The notes under the pieces: model-generated | What the model was told of the DNA's origin: nothing | Database searches by the model: none | Seen by the model: only the letters and a program-made list of their open reading frames with translations | Shown: positions 17,839-30,062 of the stretch, piece by piece | How the letters are laid out: every line of letters starts with the position of its first letter | Numbering within the stretch: the stretch's first letter is position 1 | Program-made: the position numbers and the translations under genes | From: Phosphoribacter sp037045055 | GTDB lineage: Bacteria > Actinomycetota > Actinomycetes > Actinomycetales > Dermatophilaceae | Assembly: GCA_037045055.1 (NCBI GenBank) | Contig: JBAOHJ010000001.1 | Location: 248,001 to 312,000, forward strand | Direction: 5' to 3' | DNA: 64,000 bases

Positions 17839-19320
17839 TCAGGGAATATCCCAGGTGTGCACGGGGGCGTTGGCGTGCATGTTCTCGGCGTAGGCGCGCA
17901 GCATGGCGCGCAACGCCTCGGGCCGGCCCAGCCCTCGATCCAGCAGCCGCTGCACGGTGGCGACCTGCCAGCTCGCCCCGGTGATCCCGGCCTTGGCTCG
18001 GCCCTCGATCACCCCGAGGTAGCGCTCGCGGGCGGCGTCGGCCATCCCCCATGCCCGCAGTCCCTCGTGGGCCAGCGGGAGCAGGTGGCGCAGGACCAGC
18101 TCGGCGGCCGGCACGTCGCCTCGCCCGGGCCAGTACAGCCGCGAGTCCAGCCCGTCCCGAGCCCCGGCGAGGAAGTTCTCGTGGGCGGCCAGGAAGCTCA
18201 TCCGGGTCCACAGCGGCCGCTCGTCGCAGGCCAGCGCCCGCACCGCGCCGTAGTAGAACGCGGAGTTGGCCATCATGTCCACGATGGTCGGCCCGGCCGG
18301 CAGCACCCGGTTCTCCACCCGCAGGTGCGGTCGGCCGTCGACGATGTCGTAGATGGGACGGTTCCATCGGTACACCGTGCCGTTGTGCAGCCGCAGCTCG
18401 GCCAGGGTGGGCACTCCCCCGGCGTCGAGGACCGCCGAGGGATCCTCGTCGGAGATCTCGGGCAACAGGGCGGGGAAGTAGCGGACGTTCTCCTCGAACA
18501 GGTCGAAGATCGAGGTGATCCACCGCTCGCCGAAGAACACCCGCGGGCGCACGCCCTGGTTCTTCAGCTCCACCGACCGGGTGTCGGCTGCCTGGGCGAA
18601 CAGCTCGATCCTCGTCTCGTCCCAGAGGCGCAGGCCGAAGAAGTGCGGCGAGTTGGCGCCGAGCGCCAGCTGCGGGCCGGCGAGGACCTGGGCGGCGTTC
18701 CAGTGGTCGGCGAATGCGGCCGGGGCGACCTGCAGGTGCAGCTGCATCGAGGTGCATGCCGACTCCGGCGCCAGCGAGTCGGCGAACCGGGACAGCCGCT
18801 GCCCGCTCGGGCCCTCGATGTCCAGGTAGATGTCCTCACCTCGGGCGGCCAGGACTGCGTCGTTGAGCGCCTGGTAGCGCACGCTCGCGCTCATCCACTC
18901 GCCCTGGAAGTGCTCGGGCATCACCGTGGGCAGGATGCCGATTATGACGATGTGGGTGTCCAGCTGCCGGCAGCGCCGCTCGGCCTCGTTGAGCGAGGCC
19001 CGCAGGTCTGCTTCCAGGGCCAGCGCGCTGTCACCGGCCAACGGCCGGGGCCGCACGTTGAACTCGATGTTGTACCGGCCCAGCTCGGTCTGGAACTCCG
19101 GGTCCGCGATGCGCGCCAGCACCTGGGCGTTGTCCATCCGCGGTCGGTAGTCGCTGCCGACGAGGTTGAGCTCGATCTCCATCCCCGTCATGGGTTCGCC
19201 CACCTCGAAGCGGCTGCCGGCCAGCATCCGCTCGAAGACGTCCAGCGACGCGCTCACCTTGGCGCGGTACTGCCGGCGCTGCTCGCGGGTGTACGTCGCC
19301 GCCGCGACCTCCTTACCCAT
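17839..19320 (-). CDS. Glutamate-cysteine ligase family protein
   Basis: A 493-residue member of the glutamate-cysteine ligase fold. The N-terminal segment TGMEIELNLVGSDYRP holds the metal-binding Glu residues of the family, followed by YNIEFNVRPRPL and later the LRVENRVLPAGPTIVDMMANSAFYYG block. These enzymes ligate Glu to an amine or Cys using ATP. Actinobacteria rely mainly on mycothiol, so a role in ergothioneine or another gamma-glutamyl compound is possible; no ergothioneine genes are seen here. It stands alone, divergent from sbcD. Confidence 0.82.
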   Translation of the reverse strand: MGKEVAAATYTREQRRQYRAKVSASLDVFERMLAGSRFEVGEPMTGMEIELNLVGSDYRPRMDNAQVLARIADPEFQTELGRYNIEFNVRPRPLAGDSALALEADLRASLNEAERRCRQLDTHIVIIGILPTVMPEHFQGEWMSASVRYQALNDAVLAARGEDIYLDIEGPSGQRLSRFADSLAPESACTSMQLHLQVAPAAFADHWNAAQVLAGPQLALGANSPHFFGLRLWDETRIELFAQAADTRSVELKNQGVRPRVFFGERWITSIFDLFEENVRYFPALLPEISDEDPSAVLDAGGVPTLAELRLHNGTVYRWNRPIYDIVDGRPHLRVENRVLPAGPTIVDMMANSAFYYGAVRALACDERPLWTRMSFLAAHENFLAGARDGLDSRLYWPGRGDVPAAELVLRHLLPLAHEGLRAWGMADAARERYLGVIEGRAKAGITGASWQVATVQRLLDRGLGRPEALRAMLRAYAENMHANAPVHTWDIP

Positions 19321-19432
19321 GGCCGGAGCGTATGCCGTGTCGGCGCGGTCCGCGACGTCGGCGCTGCGCGACGTCCGGGGCTCGCCGGTCGGCCTCCCGG
19401 CCGGTGTCGGTGGGTCGGCCTAGCCTGCGATC

Positions 19433-20599
19433 GTGCGCATGGTCCACACCTCCGACTGGCATCTCGGACGAGCCTTCCACGGGGTCGCCATGCTCGAGGC
19501 CCAGGCGGCCTTCCTCGACGGGCTGGTCGAGCTGGTGCGGGGCGAGCGGGTGCAGGCCGTGCTCGTGTCCGGAGACGTCTACGACCGTGCGCTGCCCGCC
19601 CCCGACACGGTGGCGCTGCTGTCCGACGCGGTGACCCGCCTGGTCGACGCGGGGGCGGTCGTCGTGCTCTCCGCCGGCAACCACGACTCGGCGATCCGGC
19701 TCGGGTTCGCCGCGTCGTTGCTGTCCCGCGCGGGCCTGCACATCCGCTGCGCGCCGGAGCGGATCGGGGTGCCGGTGCTGCTCGACGGGGTGGCGGTCTA
19801 TCCCCTGCCCTACCTCGAGCCGACGCTGACCGCGCCGACACTCGGGGCCCGGTCGAGCACGCACGCGGGGGTGCTGCGCGCCGCGATGCAACGGGTGACC
19901 CGCGACCGGCAGGGCCGCGGGGGTGCTTCGGTGGTCATGGCGCATGCCTTCGTCGCCGAGGCGGTCCCGTCCGAGTCCGAGCGCGACATCGCCGTGGGTG
20001 GGGTGAGCGTGGTGCCCGCCGCGGTGTTCGACGGGGTGGACTACGTCGCGCTCGGGCACCTGCACCGGCCCCAGCAGCGCAGCGAGCGCCTGTGCTATAG
20101 CGGGTCGCCGCTGGCCTGGTCGTTCGGCGAGGCCGGGCAGGTCAAGGGGTCGTGGCTGGTCGACGTGCGCCCCGGGGAGGTCGACACGCAGTTCGTGCCC
20201 GCTCCCGTCCCCCGCCCGCTCGCGGTGCTGCGGGGCGAGCTGGAGGACCTGTTGGCCGACCCGCGGCATACCGACGCCGAGCGCGCGTGGTGCCAGGTGG
20301 TGCTGACCGACCCGATCCGGCCGTTGGGCGCGATGGAGCGTGTCTCGACACGCTTCCCGCACACGCTTTCGCTGCGCTTCGAGCCGCGCGGACCGGCCAC
20401 CGGGCCGTCCCACTACGCGGCTCGGCGGGTGGTCGAGAAGTCCGAGCTGGCGGTGTGCGCGGAGTTCCTCGCCCACGTGCGGGCCGGGGCCGGCCCCGAC
20501 GAGGCCGAGCAGGCGCTGCTGCGCGAGGCCGTGGAGGGCTCGCGGGTGGCCCGCGGCGAGCATGACGACGAGGGGGTCCCTGGGCGGGTGGTCGCGTGA
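19433..20599 (+). CDS. sbcD: Exonuclease SbcD
   Basis: A 388-residue Mre11-type nuclease subunit. The calcineurin-like metal motifs are all present: SDWHLG, SGDVYDR, AGNHDS, VMAHAF and LGHLHRP. With SbcC it forms an ATP-dependent complex that opens hairpins and trims blocked double-strand ends. The start is GTG 19433, and the stop overlaps the sbcC GTG by 4 nt, giving coupled translation in equal amounts. Confidence 0.93.
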   Translation: MRMVHTSDWHLGRAFHGVAMLEAQAAFLDGLVELVRGERVQAVLVSGDVYDRALPAPDTVALLSDAVTRLVDAGAVVVLSAGNHDSAIRLGFAASLLSRAGLHIRCAPERIGVPVLLDGVAVYPLPYLEPTLTAPTLGARSSTHAGVLRAAMQRVTRDRQGRGGASVVMAHAFVAEAVPSESERDIAVGGVSVVPAAVFDGVDYVALGHLHRPQQRSERLCYSGSPLAWSFGEAGQVKGSWLVDVRPGEVDTQFVPAPVPRPLAVLRGELEDLLADPRHTDAERAWCQVVLTDPIRPLGAMERVSTRFPHTLSLRFEPRGPATGPSHYAARRVVEKSELAVCAEFLAHVRAGAGPDEAEQALLREAVEGSRVARGEHDDEGVPGRVVA

Positions 20600-23500
20600 G
20601 GCTGCACCGTCTGGTCCTGGCGGCGTTCGGGCCGTTCCCGCATCGGGTCGAGCTCGACCTGGACGCGGTGGCCGCCGACGGCATCTTCCTCGTCCACGGG
20701 GCGACCGGGGCGGGCAAGACCAGCCTGCTCGACGCGGTGTGTTTCGCCTTGTACGGCGCGGTGCCGGGGTCGCGGCCCGGTGGCCGGTCCCTGCGCAGCG
20801 ACCACGCCGAGCGGGCTGCGGTGCCCTTCGTCGAGCTCGAGTTCAGCGCCGGAGTGCGCCGGCTGCGGGTGCGGCGCTCGCCCGAGCACCTGCGCCCCAA
20901 GCGCCGCGGCGACGGCGAGACGACGGTGGCGGCCTCGGCGACCGTGCAGGAGTGGGTCGGCGGGTCCTGGGTGCCGCTGGCCGGCGGAGCCCAGGACGTG
21001 GGGCTGGTGGTCAAGGACGTGGTCGGCCTGGGCCTGGAGCAGTTCGCCAAGGTCGTGCTGCTGCCCCAGGGTGACTTCGCCGCCTTCCTCAAGGCCAGTG
21101 CCGAGCAGCGGCGCGAGGTGCTGGAGCGGCTGTTCGACGTGACCAGGTTCACCGACATCGAGGCCTGGCTGGCGCAGGCCCGCCGCGACGGCGCCGACGC
21201 GTCGGCCCGACACGAGGGGCAGCTGAGCCGCGAGGTCGGGCGGCTGTCCGACGCCGTGTTGCGCGTGCCGCCCGGGACCGTCGAGTTGCCCGCAGACTGG
21301 TCGACACGCTCGGGGCCGGACGTCGACGCGGGCGTGCAGGCGCTGCTGCACGGCCTGGCCGGCCACGCGGCGACCGCTCTCGCCGAGCGCGACCGCGCCG
21401 AGGCTGCCGACCGGGCCGCCGCCCAGGCCCTGGCGCTGGCCCGGCGCATCGTCGCCGACCGGGCCAAGGGGGCGGCCGCGCAACGGTCCCTGGCGCAGGT
21501 CCAGGGCCGGCGGGTCGAGCTCGACCAGGTCGAGAGGGCCGTCGGTGCCCACTACCGGGCGGTGGCCGTGCGTGGCGAGATCGAGGCCCACCACCGGGCG
21601 CGCTCGCGTGCCGACATGCAGCGATCGGCGGTGCGGGACGCACTGACCGCGGTGAGCCGCCTGCAGGTGACCCTGGCTCCGGCGGCCCCGGACGGGAGCG
21701 TCGCGGGGGCGGCGCACGAGGCGGACCTGGGGGTGGTCTGCGACCCGGCGCCGGTCCGAGCCCTGGTGGCGGCGGTCGCCGGGCACGACGACCTCGTCAC
21801 CGAGCTGGCCCGCGCGATCCGCGACCACGACGCCGCCGCGGGCCGGCTGCAGACGCAGCAGGCCCGTGCGTCGGCCGCCTCGGCACGGGTGGCCACGCTC
21901 CAGGAGCAACGCGACGCGGTGGCCGGTCGCCGCGAGCAGCTCGCGTCCCTCGCCGCCCGGATGCCCGCCCTGGAGCGCGAGCTCGAGGGTGTCCGTGGCG
22001 CACTGGAGCGCCTCCGGACGCTGCTGGACCTGCGACGACGCCTGGACGAGCACGACGTCACGGTCGGCCGGATCGGCGTGCATGTCGACGAGGCCCGTGA
22101 GCAGGAGCTGGCCCTGCGGGAGCGGTGGCTCGGCCTGCGCCAGGCCCAGCTCGAGGGCATGGCCGCCCGATTGGCTGCCGAGCTTCGCGACGGTCACCCC
22201 TGCCCGGTCTGCGGGTCGGCCGACCACCCCACCCCAGCCGGGGCCGGCGGCGCGGTGAGCGACGCCCAGGTCGCGCGCGCCGAGGCCGATGCCCGCACGG
22301 CCGCCGATCGCCTCACCGACGCTCGCACCGCGCTGGTGCAGGCGCAGACCCGCCGATCGGGGGTCCTAGAGTCCCTGGCCGGCGAGACCCGCGACGCGGC
22401 GACGCTGGGCGAGGACGTCGCGCGCGGGGACGCCCTCGTGCGGCAGGCCACGGCGGCCCTGACCCGGGCGCGGGAGGCGGCGGACGACGACCTGCGCATC
22501 GGGCAGCAGCTCGGCGATGTCGAGGCACGCCTGAGCCAGGCGCGCGACGAGCTGGTCCGGGCCCAGGCGACGGTCTCGTCGACCACGCACGAGGTGCTGC
22601 GGCTGGCCAGGGCCCGTGACGCGGACCTGGCGCGGCATACCCGCTGGTGTCCATGCGCGGGCGCGACCGCCCGAGAGCCTCTCGCGGCGCACGGCCGACA
22701 CGTCGAGGTCAGTCGCGCGCTCGCCCGCCTCGGCGAGGCCGTCGAACGCTGGGAGCAGGCGCAGGCTCACGAAACGGCGTGCGCCCGGGCCGCGACGCAC
22801 GGGGCCGCCGCGCAGGGGTTCGCCGACGTCGCAGCGGCCCGCGATGCGGTGCTGGACCCCGGGCACCTGGCCGAGCTCGAGGCGACGTCGGCGCACGCCA
22901 CGCGCACGACGGTCGAGGCGCAGACCGTGCTGGCCGACCGGGACGTCGTCGCCGCGGTCGCGATGGACCCGCCGGACCTGCCGCGACTGACGCTGCTGGC
23001 CACCGACGCCGCGCGCGCCCGGCGGGTCGCCGAGCAGGCCCATGCCGACGCGGAGGCGGCCCACCGCGCCGTGGGCGGGCTGGTGGGCGCCGTCGTGGCG
23101 TCGGCCCGGCGACTGCGCGACGCCCGGGCGCACCACGACGCGGTGAGCCGGCTGGCCGACGCCGTCGGAGGGCTCGGCTGCGACAACACCCTGCGGATGC
23201 GGCTGTCCGCGTTCGTCCTGGCCGCCCGGCTGGAGCGGGTCGTGGCCCTGGCCAACGAGCGGCTCGCCCGGCTGGGCGACGGGAGGTACCGGCTGGCGCA
23301 CACCGACGCCCCGGCCGGCGGCGGGCGTCGCAGCGGTCTCGGGCTGCGTGTCCAGGACCTGTGGACCGGCCTCGACCGCGACACCGCGACCCTGTCGGGG
23401 GGCGAGTCGTTCATGGCCTCGCTGGCGCTGGCGCTGGGTCTGGCCGACGCGGTGCGCGAGGAGGCCGGTGGAGCCGACATCCGCACGCTGTTCGTCGACG

Positions 23501-23703
23501 AGGGGTTCGGCACGCTCGACGACGAGAGCCTCGAGCAGGTGATGGCGGTGCTCGACGGCCTGCGCGACGGGGCGCGCTGCGTGGGGGTGGTCAGCCACGT
23601 CGCCGACCTGCGCGCCCGGATCGTCAGTCAGGTGCACGTGGTCAAGACGGCCCACGGTTCGGCGGTCCGCGTGCTCGGCAGTGGCGCGGACAGCGCCGCG
23701 TGA
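20596..23703 (+). CDS. sbcC: Exonuclease SbcC (Rad50-like ATPase)
   Basis: A 1035-residue SMC-like ATPase. Walker A (GATGAGKTS) is at residues 35-43, the zinc-hook CPVC at about 536-539, the ABC signature LSGGES near 933 and Walker B with LFVDEGFGTLD near 971. Long coiled-coil arms rich in Arg, Glu and Ala flank the hook. It pairs with SbcD encoded immediately upstream. The order and spacing are those of a complete, functional SbcC. Confidence 0.94.
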   Translation: MRLHRLVLAAFGPFPHRVELDLDAVAADGIFLVHGATGAGKTSLLDAVCFALYGAVPGSRPGGRSLRSDHAERAAVPFVELEFSAGVRRLRVRRSPEHLRPKRRGDGETTVAASATVQEWVGGSWVPLAGGAQDVGLVVKDVVGLGLEQFAKVVLLPQGDFAAFLKASAEQRREVLERLFDVTRFTDIEAWLAQARRDGADASARHEGQLSREVGRLSDAVLRVPPGTVELPADWSTRSGPDVDAGVQALLHGLAGHAATALAERDRAEAADRAAAQALALARRIVADRAKGAAAQRSLAQVQGRRVELDQVERAVGAHYRAVAVRGEIEAHHRARSRADMQRSAVRDALTAVSRLQVTLAPAAPDGSVAGAAHEADLGVVCDPAPVRALVAAVAGHDDLVTELARAIRDHDAAAGRLQTQQARASAASARVATLQEQRDAVAGRREQLASLAARMPALERELEGVRGALERLRTLLDLRRRLDEHDVTVGRIGVHVDEAREQELALRERWLGLRQAQLEGMAARLAAELRDGHPCPVCGSADHPTPAGAGGAVSDAQVARAEADARTAADRLTDARTALVQAQTRRSGVLESLAGETRDAATLGEDVARGDALVRQATAALTRAREAADDDLRIGQQLGDVEARLSQARDELVRAQATVSSTTHEVLRLARARDADLARHTRWCPCAGATAREPLAAHGRHVEVSRALARLGEAVERWEQAQAHETACARAATHGAAAQGFADVAAARDAVLDPGHLAELEATSAHATRTTVEAQTVLADRDVVAAVAMDPPDLPRLTLLATDAARARRVAEQAHADAEAAHRAVGGLVGAVVASARRLRDARAHHDAVSRLADAVGGLGCDNTLRMRLSAFVLAARLERVVALANERLARLGDGRYRLAHTDAPAGGGRRSGLGLRVQDLWTGLDRDTATLSGGESFMASLALALGLADAVREEAGGADIRTLFVDEGFGTLDDESLEQVMAVLDGLRDGARCVGVVSHVADLRARIVSQVHVVKTAHGSAVRVLGSGADSAA

Positions 23704-23811
23704 GGGCCGCAGGGCCCGGGCCGACCCGACGCCGGGATCGCCGCGCGGCTCAGGGATGGTCGGCCCGTGGCCGCTCGACAGTCCCGGTGGGGCGCCGGTG
23801 ACCCGCGCCGT

Positions 23812-24771
23812 TCACGGGTGCCGGCGGGCCCGATCGGGCGCATCGGAGGTCCTGGGCGCTGCCGCGAGCGCCCAGGCCGCGGCGACATGCCGTGCGTCGG
23901 TGCCGCAGCAGCCGCCGCGGATGGTCAGGGCCGGTGCCAGCGCGTCGAGAGCGCTCGTCGCGGCGGCGAACTGCTCCGGGTCCCCTTCGTCGAGATCCGT
24001 CGCCGCGTCGAGATCGGCGTGACTGAGCGGCGAGGCGTTGCCTCGCACCCCCCGGATGGCGGGTCGCTGCGCCGGGGTCAACCCCGCCATCGCGAGCGCG
24101 ATGTGCCGAGGATGGGCGCAGTTGAGCAGGTAGTGGTCGGGTGCGGCCGAGGCGTCCAGCGCGGTCATGGTCTGGCTGAGCGTGGACCCGTCGGGGAGCC
24201 GGCCGTCGGTCTCGACGGTGAACGAGATCCCCACCGGGACTCCCGCGGCGCGGGCGGCGCGCACGATCCCCAGGGCCTCGCCGCGCCCGGTGAGCGTGTA
24301 GGCGGTGACGACGTCGACCCCGGCCGCGGCGAGCGCCTCGACCTGCGGCCGGTGGTAGGCCTGCGATGCCTGGGCGTCGAGGTCGTCCGCGGCGTACCCG
24401 TCGCCTCTGGGCCCGATCATGCCGCCGACCCGGACCTCGGGCAGGTCCGCGAGCGCGGACTCCCGCAGCCCGCGCAGCCACTGCACGGCATACGCGTTGA
24501 TCGCGCCGAGGTCCGCGAGCGTGTCACCGAGTCGGGCGCCCCAGTCGGGATTCGCTCGCCAGGTCGGAGTCTCCAACAGCAACCCCGCCCCCCACCGGCG
24601 AGCGATCGCGGCATACCCCAGGTAGTAGTCCCGCAGCAGAGCGCGCCCCCGGTCCTCGCGCAACAGCGGGTATGCCGCGAACTGCGGCAGGTCGACACCA
24701 TGGTGGAAGACGAGGTCGGTCTCCATCCCTCCGTCGGTCACCGTGGCCCGCTCGAACAAGTCGGTCGTCAT
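23812..24771 (-). CDS. Homocysteine S-methyltransferase family protein
   Basis: A 319-residue Zn-dependent methyltransferase. The three Zn-binding Cys are C218 (LLNCAHP) and C288-C289 (GGCCGTD), and the N-terminal TDGGMETDL is the family opening. Such enzymes move a methyl group from S-methylmethionine, SAM or betaine to homocysteine to make methionine. The gene is divergent from a TetR regulator across two tandem operator-like sites, so its expression is probably controlled by that protein. Confidence 0.87.
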   Translation of the reverse strand: MTTDLFERATVTDGGMETDLVFHHGVDLPQFAAYPLLREDRGRALLRDYYLGYAAIARRWGAGLLLETPTWRANPDWGARLGDTLADLGAINAYAVQWLRGLRESALADLPEVRVGGMIGPRGDGYAADDLDAQASQAYHRPQVEALAAAGVDVVTAYTLTGRGEALGIVRAARAAGVPVGISFTVETDGRLPDGSTLSQTMTALDASAAPDHYLLNCAHPRHIALAMAGLTPAQRPAIRGVRGNASPLSHADLDAATDLDEGDPEQFAAATSALDALAPALTIRGGCCGTDARHVAAAWALAAAPRTSDAPDRARRHP

Positions 24772-24790
24772 GCCGCACCTCCGTGGTATT

Positions 24791-24830
24791 AGACTGATCG
24801 GTCTGGTATATCAGACTGCCTGGTCTGATA
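24791..24830. promoter_or_regulatory. Two tandem TetR-type operators
   Basis: Site 1 is AGAC-N6-GTCT (24791-24804). Site 2 is the perfect TATCAGAC-N6-GTCTGATA (24809-24830). Both share the AGAC/GTCT core and their centres are 22 bp apart, about two helical turns, so two dimers could bind the same face. They lie between the divergent methyltransferase and TetR genes. Confidence 0.8.
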
Positions 24831-24840
24831 CAACAGACGT

Positions 24841-25559
24841 ATGCCACGCGATGGACGGCCCAACCGGCAGCGGATCCTCGACGTCGCCGAGCGGCTGGTG
24901 ATCGACGGCGGTTACGCCGGGACCTCCCTGGACCAGGTCATCGCGGCAGCCGGGACGTCCAAGGGAGCCTTCTTTCACCACTTCTCGTCCAAGGCCGACC
25001 TCGCCGGCGCGCTCGTCGAGCGATACGCCGCCGCCGATGTCGACCACCTCGGGCGGGCACTCGCGGCGACCGCCGAGATCTCGCACCCAGTGGCCCGGCT
25101 GGACGCCTTTCTCGGGTACTTCGAGGACGGTGCCGACGAGCTCATGTCCGAACAGTCCAGCTGCCTCTACGTCGCGGTCCTCACCGAACGACAGCTCATC
25201 GGGTCGGCCACCACCGAGCCCGTTCGTGACGCCGTCCTCGCGTGGCGACGCGCGATCGCCGACCTGCTCGGCGCCGTCACCGACGCGGGCGCCACCCGGG
25301 ACTGCCTGGACGCCCTGGCCGACCACGTCTTCGTCACGTTCGAAGGGGCGTTTCTGCTGTGCCGGGCCACCGGCGAGCCGGCCCACATGCGCCGACAACT
25401 GGCCGCCCTCAGACGCCTCATCGGGCACTGGGCGGCCACCTGGGAGATCCCGCCGCCGGGGAGCGCGGGCGTTGGTGAGAGCAGCCCCGAGCGCACCCGC
25501 ACAGTGCCCCCGGCGATCCCCGGGCGGGGGTCCTCCGCCGCCGCCCCGGGGCCGCGGCC

Positions 25560-25563
<4 letters not shown>
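24841..25563 (+). CDS. TetR-family transcriptional regulator
   Basis: A 240-residue TetR regulator. The helix-turn-helix spans about residues 10-55 (RILDVAERLVIDGGYAGTSL then AAGTSKGAFFHHFSSKADL), with an all-helical ligand domain after it and a Pro/Ser-rich tail. It starts at ATG 24841, 10 nt after a perfect operator, so it very likely represses itself and the divergent methyltransferase gene. Its stop shares the CTAG at 25560-25563 with the convergent gcvP stop. Confidence 0.87.
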
Positions 25564-28448
<2,885 letters not shown>

Positions 28449-28502
28449 GGGTCCTCCGGGGGTGCGGAACGGGCGTGCACTCCCCCTCTGTCGGCGCACG
28501 AA

Positions 28503-28603
28503 CCTTCAGAGTCGCCTGCCCGCGTGGTCCTGAGGCCTGAGAGGTTCCGGGGAGGTTGCCCCTTCGGCGCCTCGGGGACGACGCGTCCCGAGGGCTCTCC
28601 CAC
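28503..28603 (-). ncRNA. Glycine riboswitch (single aptamer) upstream of gcvP
   Basis: Read on the minus strand the leader shows the glycine aptamer landmarks in order: GGGAGAG, GCGCCGAAGGGGCAA, CCTCTCAGGC, GGACCACGCGGGCAGGC and ACTCTG. It ends about 55 nt before the gcvP ATG. Glycine binding normally turns on gcv genes. Only one aptamer is visible, so it would be a singleton type. The region between it and the ATG is GC-rich and has no clear terminator. Confidence 0.92.
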
Positions 28604-28655
28604 GCGGGGTGGTCGGCGGGGCGAATCTACCAGGCGGCCGGTCGCGGCGGCCGGC

Positions 28656-29246
28656 TCAGGCCATCAGGCGCGCCGCGCGGCGGGCCCCGACCTCGTCGCC
28701 GGGGGCCGGCTCGGGCTCGGGCGTGTCGTCCTCGGCGCGCTCGCTGGGCAGCTGCGCCAGCGATCCCTCGAGCTCGCGCCAGACCCTCCCGACGGCGATC
28801 CCGAACACGCCCTGACCGCCCTGCAACAGGTCGATGACCTCGTCGGCCGAGGTGCACTCGTAGACCGTGGCGCCGTCGCTCATCAGGGTGATCTGGGCCA
28901 GGTCCTCGACGCCGCGCTCGCGCAGGTGGCCGACGGCGGTGCGGATCTGCTGCAGCGAGACGCCGGTGTCCAGCAGGCGCTTGACCACCTTGAGCACGAG
29001 GATGTCGCGGAAGCCGTAGAGCCGCTGGGTCCCCGAGCCGGTGGCCGAGCGCACCGAGGGCTCGACGAGCCCGGTGCGCGCCCAGTAGTCCAGCTGGCGG
29101 TAGGTGATGCCGGCCGCTCGGCACGCGGTCGGGCCGCGGTAGCCCAGGTCCTCGCTGAGCTCGGGCAGGTCGTCGCTGAACAGCAGCCCCTGGCCCCGAG
29201 GTGCGGTGTGCGTGCCCCGCCGATCGGTCTGTGCGGTGCCCTTCAC
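28656..29246 (-). CDS. MerR-family regulator (Rv1830-like)
   Basis: A 196-residue MerR protein. The winged helix-turn-helix carries GITYRQLDYWARTGLVEPS and the RLYGFRDILVLKVVKRLL dimerisation-side helix; the C-terminal part lacks the Cys of metal sensors and ends in acidic, Pro-rich sequence. It corresponds by position to M. tuberculosis Rv1830, beside the DUF151 gene. The GTG 29246 is favoured because AGGAGG precedes it; the frame is open further upstream but is not conserved-looking. A promoter with an overlapping inverted repeat lies about 100 nt upstream. Confidence 0.85.
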   Translation of the reverse strand: MKGTAQTDRRGTHTAPRGQGLLFSDDLPELSEDLGYRGPTACRAAGITYRQLDYWARTGLVEPSVRSATGSGTQRLYGFRDILVLKVVKRLLDTGVSLQQIRTAVGHLRERGVEDLAQITLMSDGATVYECTSADEVIDLLQGGQGVFGIAVGRVWRELEGSLAQLPSERAEDDTPEPEPAPGDEVGARRAARLMA

Positions 29247-29349
29247 GACTGCCTCCTGGCTGCTGGTCCGGCCCGGCGGCTCCTCGGGAGCGCCCGGCGG
29301 GCCGATGGTCCTCGCGACGTAACTACACACTCGTGCTTTGCTCCACTCG

Positions 29350-29378
29350 ACGGTACGTCCCCGATCACGCACCGTCAA
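29350..29378 (-). promoter_or_regulatory. Promoter with overlapping inverted repeat before the merR gene
   Basis: On the minus strand TTGACG (29373-29378) is followed after 17 nt by TACCGT (29350-29355), a good principal-sigma promoter. Arms GACGGT and ACCGTC, 16 nt apart, overlap the -35 and -10. This would suit autoregulation by the MerR protein; that is inference. Confidence 0.55.
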
Positions 29379-29434
29379 TCACCGCTGGAGGTCGACACGC
29401 CCAAACCTCATACGTCACACCCGAAGCATCAACC

Positions 29435-29935
29435 TCACGTCGAGGTCGAGCCTTCGTGGCCCTCTTGTTCGAGATCGTCGAAGTCCTCCGGGGTCACCTG
29501 GTCGAGGAACTCCCGGAACCGCTCGACCTCGTCGTCCTCCTCCTGTGCGGCCACGACGATGCCAGCCTCGTCGAAGACCGACTCGGCCACGACGATCGGC
29601 GACCCGGTGCGCAGGGCCAGGGCGATGGCGTCGGACGGGCGGGCGGAGATCTCCGTCTGCCCGACCTCCAGGGTGGCGTAGAAGACCTTGTCCTTGAGCT
29701 CGTCGACGCGCACCCGACGCAGGGTGTGCCCGAGTGCGTCGAGGACGTCCTTGAGCAGGTCGTGGGTGAGCGGCCGAGGCGGCACGACACCCTGCTGCGC
29801 GTAGGCGATGGCGGTGGCCTCGGCGGCACCGATCCAGATCGGCAGGTGACGGCTCCCGGCGCGCTCGCGCAGCAGCACGATCGGCTGGTTGGTGGGCATC
29901 TCCACCCGGACCCCGAGCACGTCGACCTCGATCAC
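29435..29935 (-). CDS. DUF151 bifunctional nuclease domain protein
   Basis: A 166-residue DUF151 protein. The opening VIEVDVLGVRVEMPTNQPIVLL and the HLPIWIGAAEATAIA, SARPSDAIALALRTGSPI blocks are highly characteristic of the family, and the tail is acidic. DUF151 proteins have reported DNase/RNase activity and are tied to stress in bacteria, though the cellular role is not settled. The GTG at 29935 matches the usual family N-terminus, but GGAGG sits directly against it with no spacer. In M. tuberculosis the same neighbour order holds (Rv1829). Confidence 0.88.
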   Translation of the reverse strand: MIEVDVLGVRVEMPTNQPIVLLRERAGSRHLPIWIGAAEATAIAYAQQGVVPPRPLTHDLLKDVLDALGHTLRRVRVDELKDKVFYATLEVGQTEISARPSDAIALALRTGSPIVVAESVFDEAGIVVAAQEEDDEVERFREFLDQVTPEDFDDLEQEGHEGSTST

Positions 29936-30062
29936 CCTCCCACGGTACCCCGACCCGCGCCGGCACGAGCGGCGCGAAGCCGGCACGCGGGAGCGCTCGG
30001 CGGGGCGGGGCGAAGACCTCAGCGGCGCATGACCGAGACCTCAGTGGTGCAGGGCCGAGACC

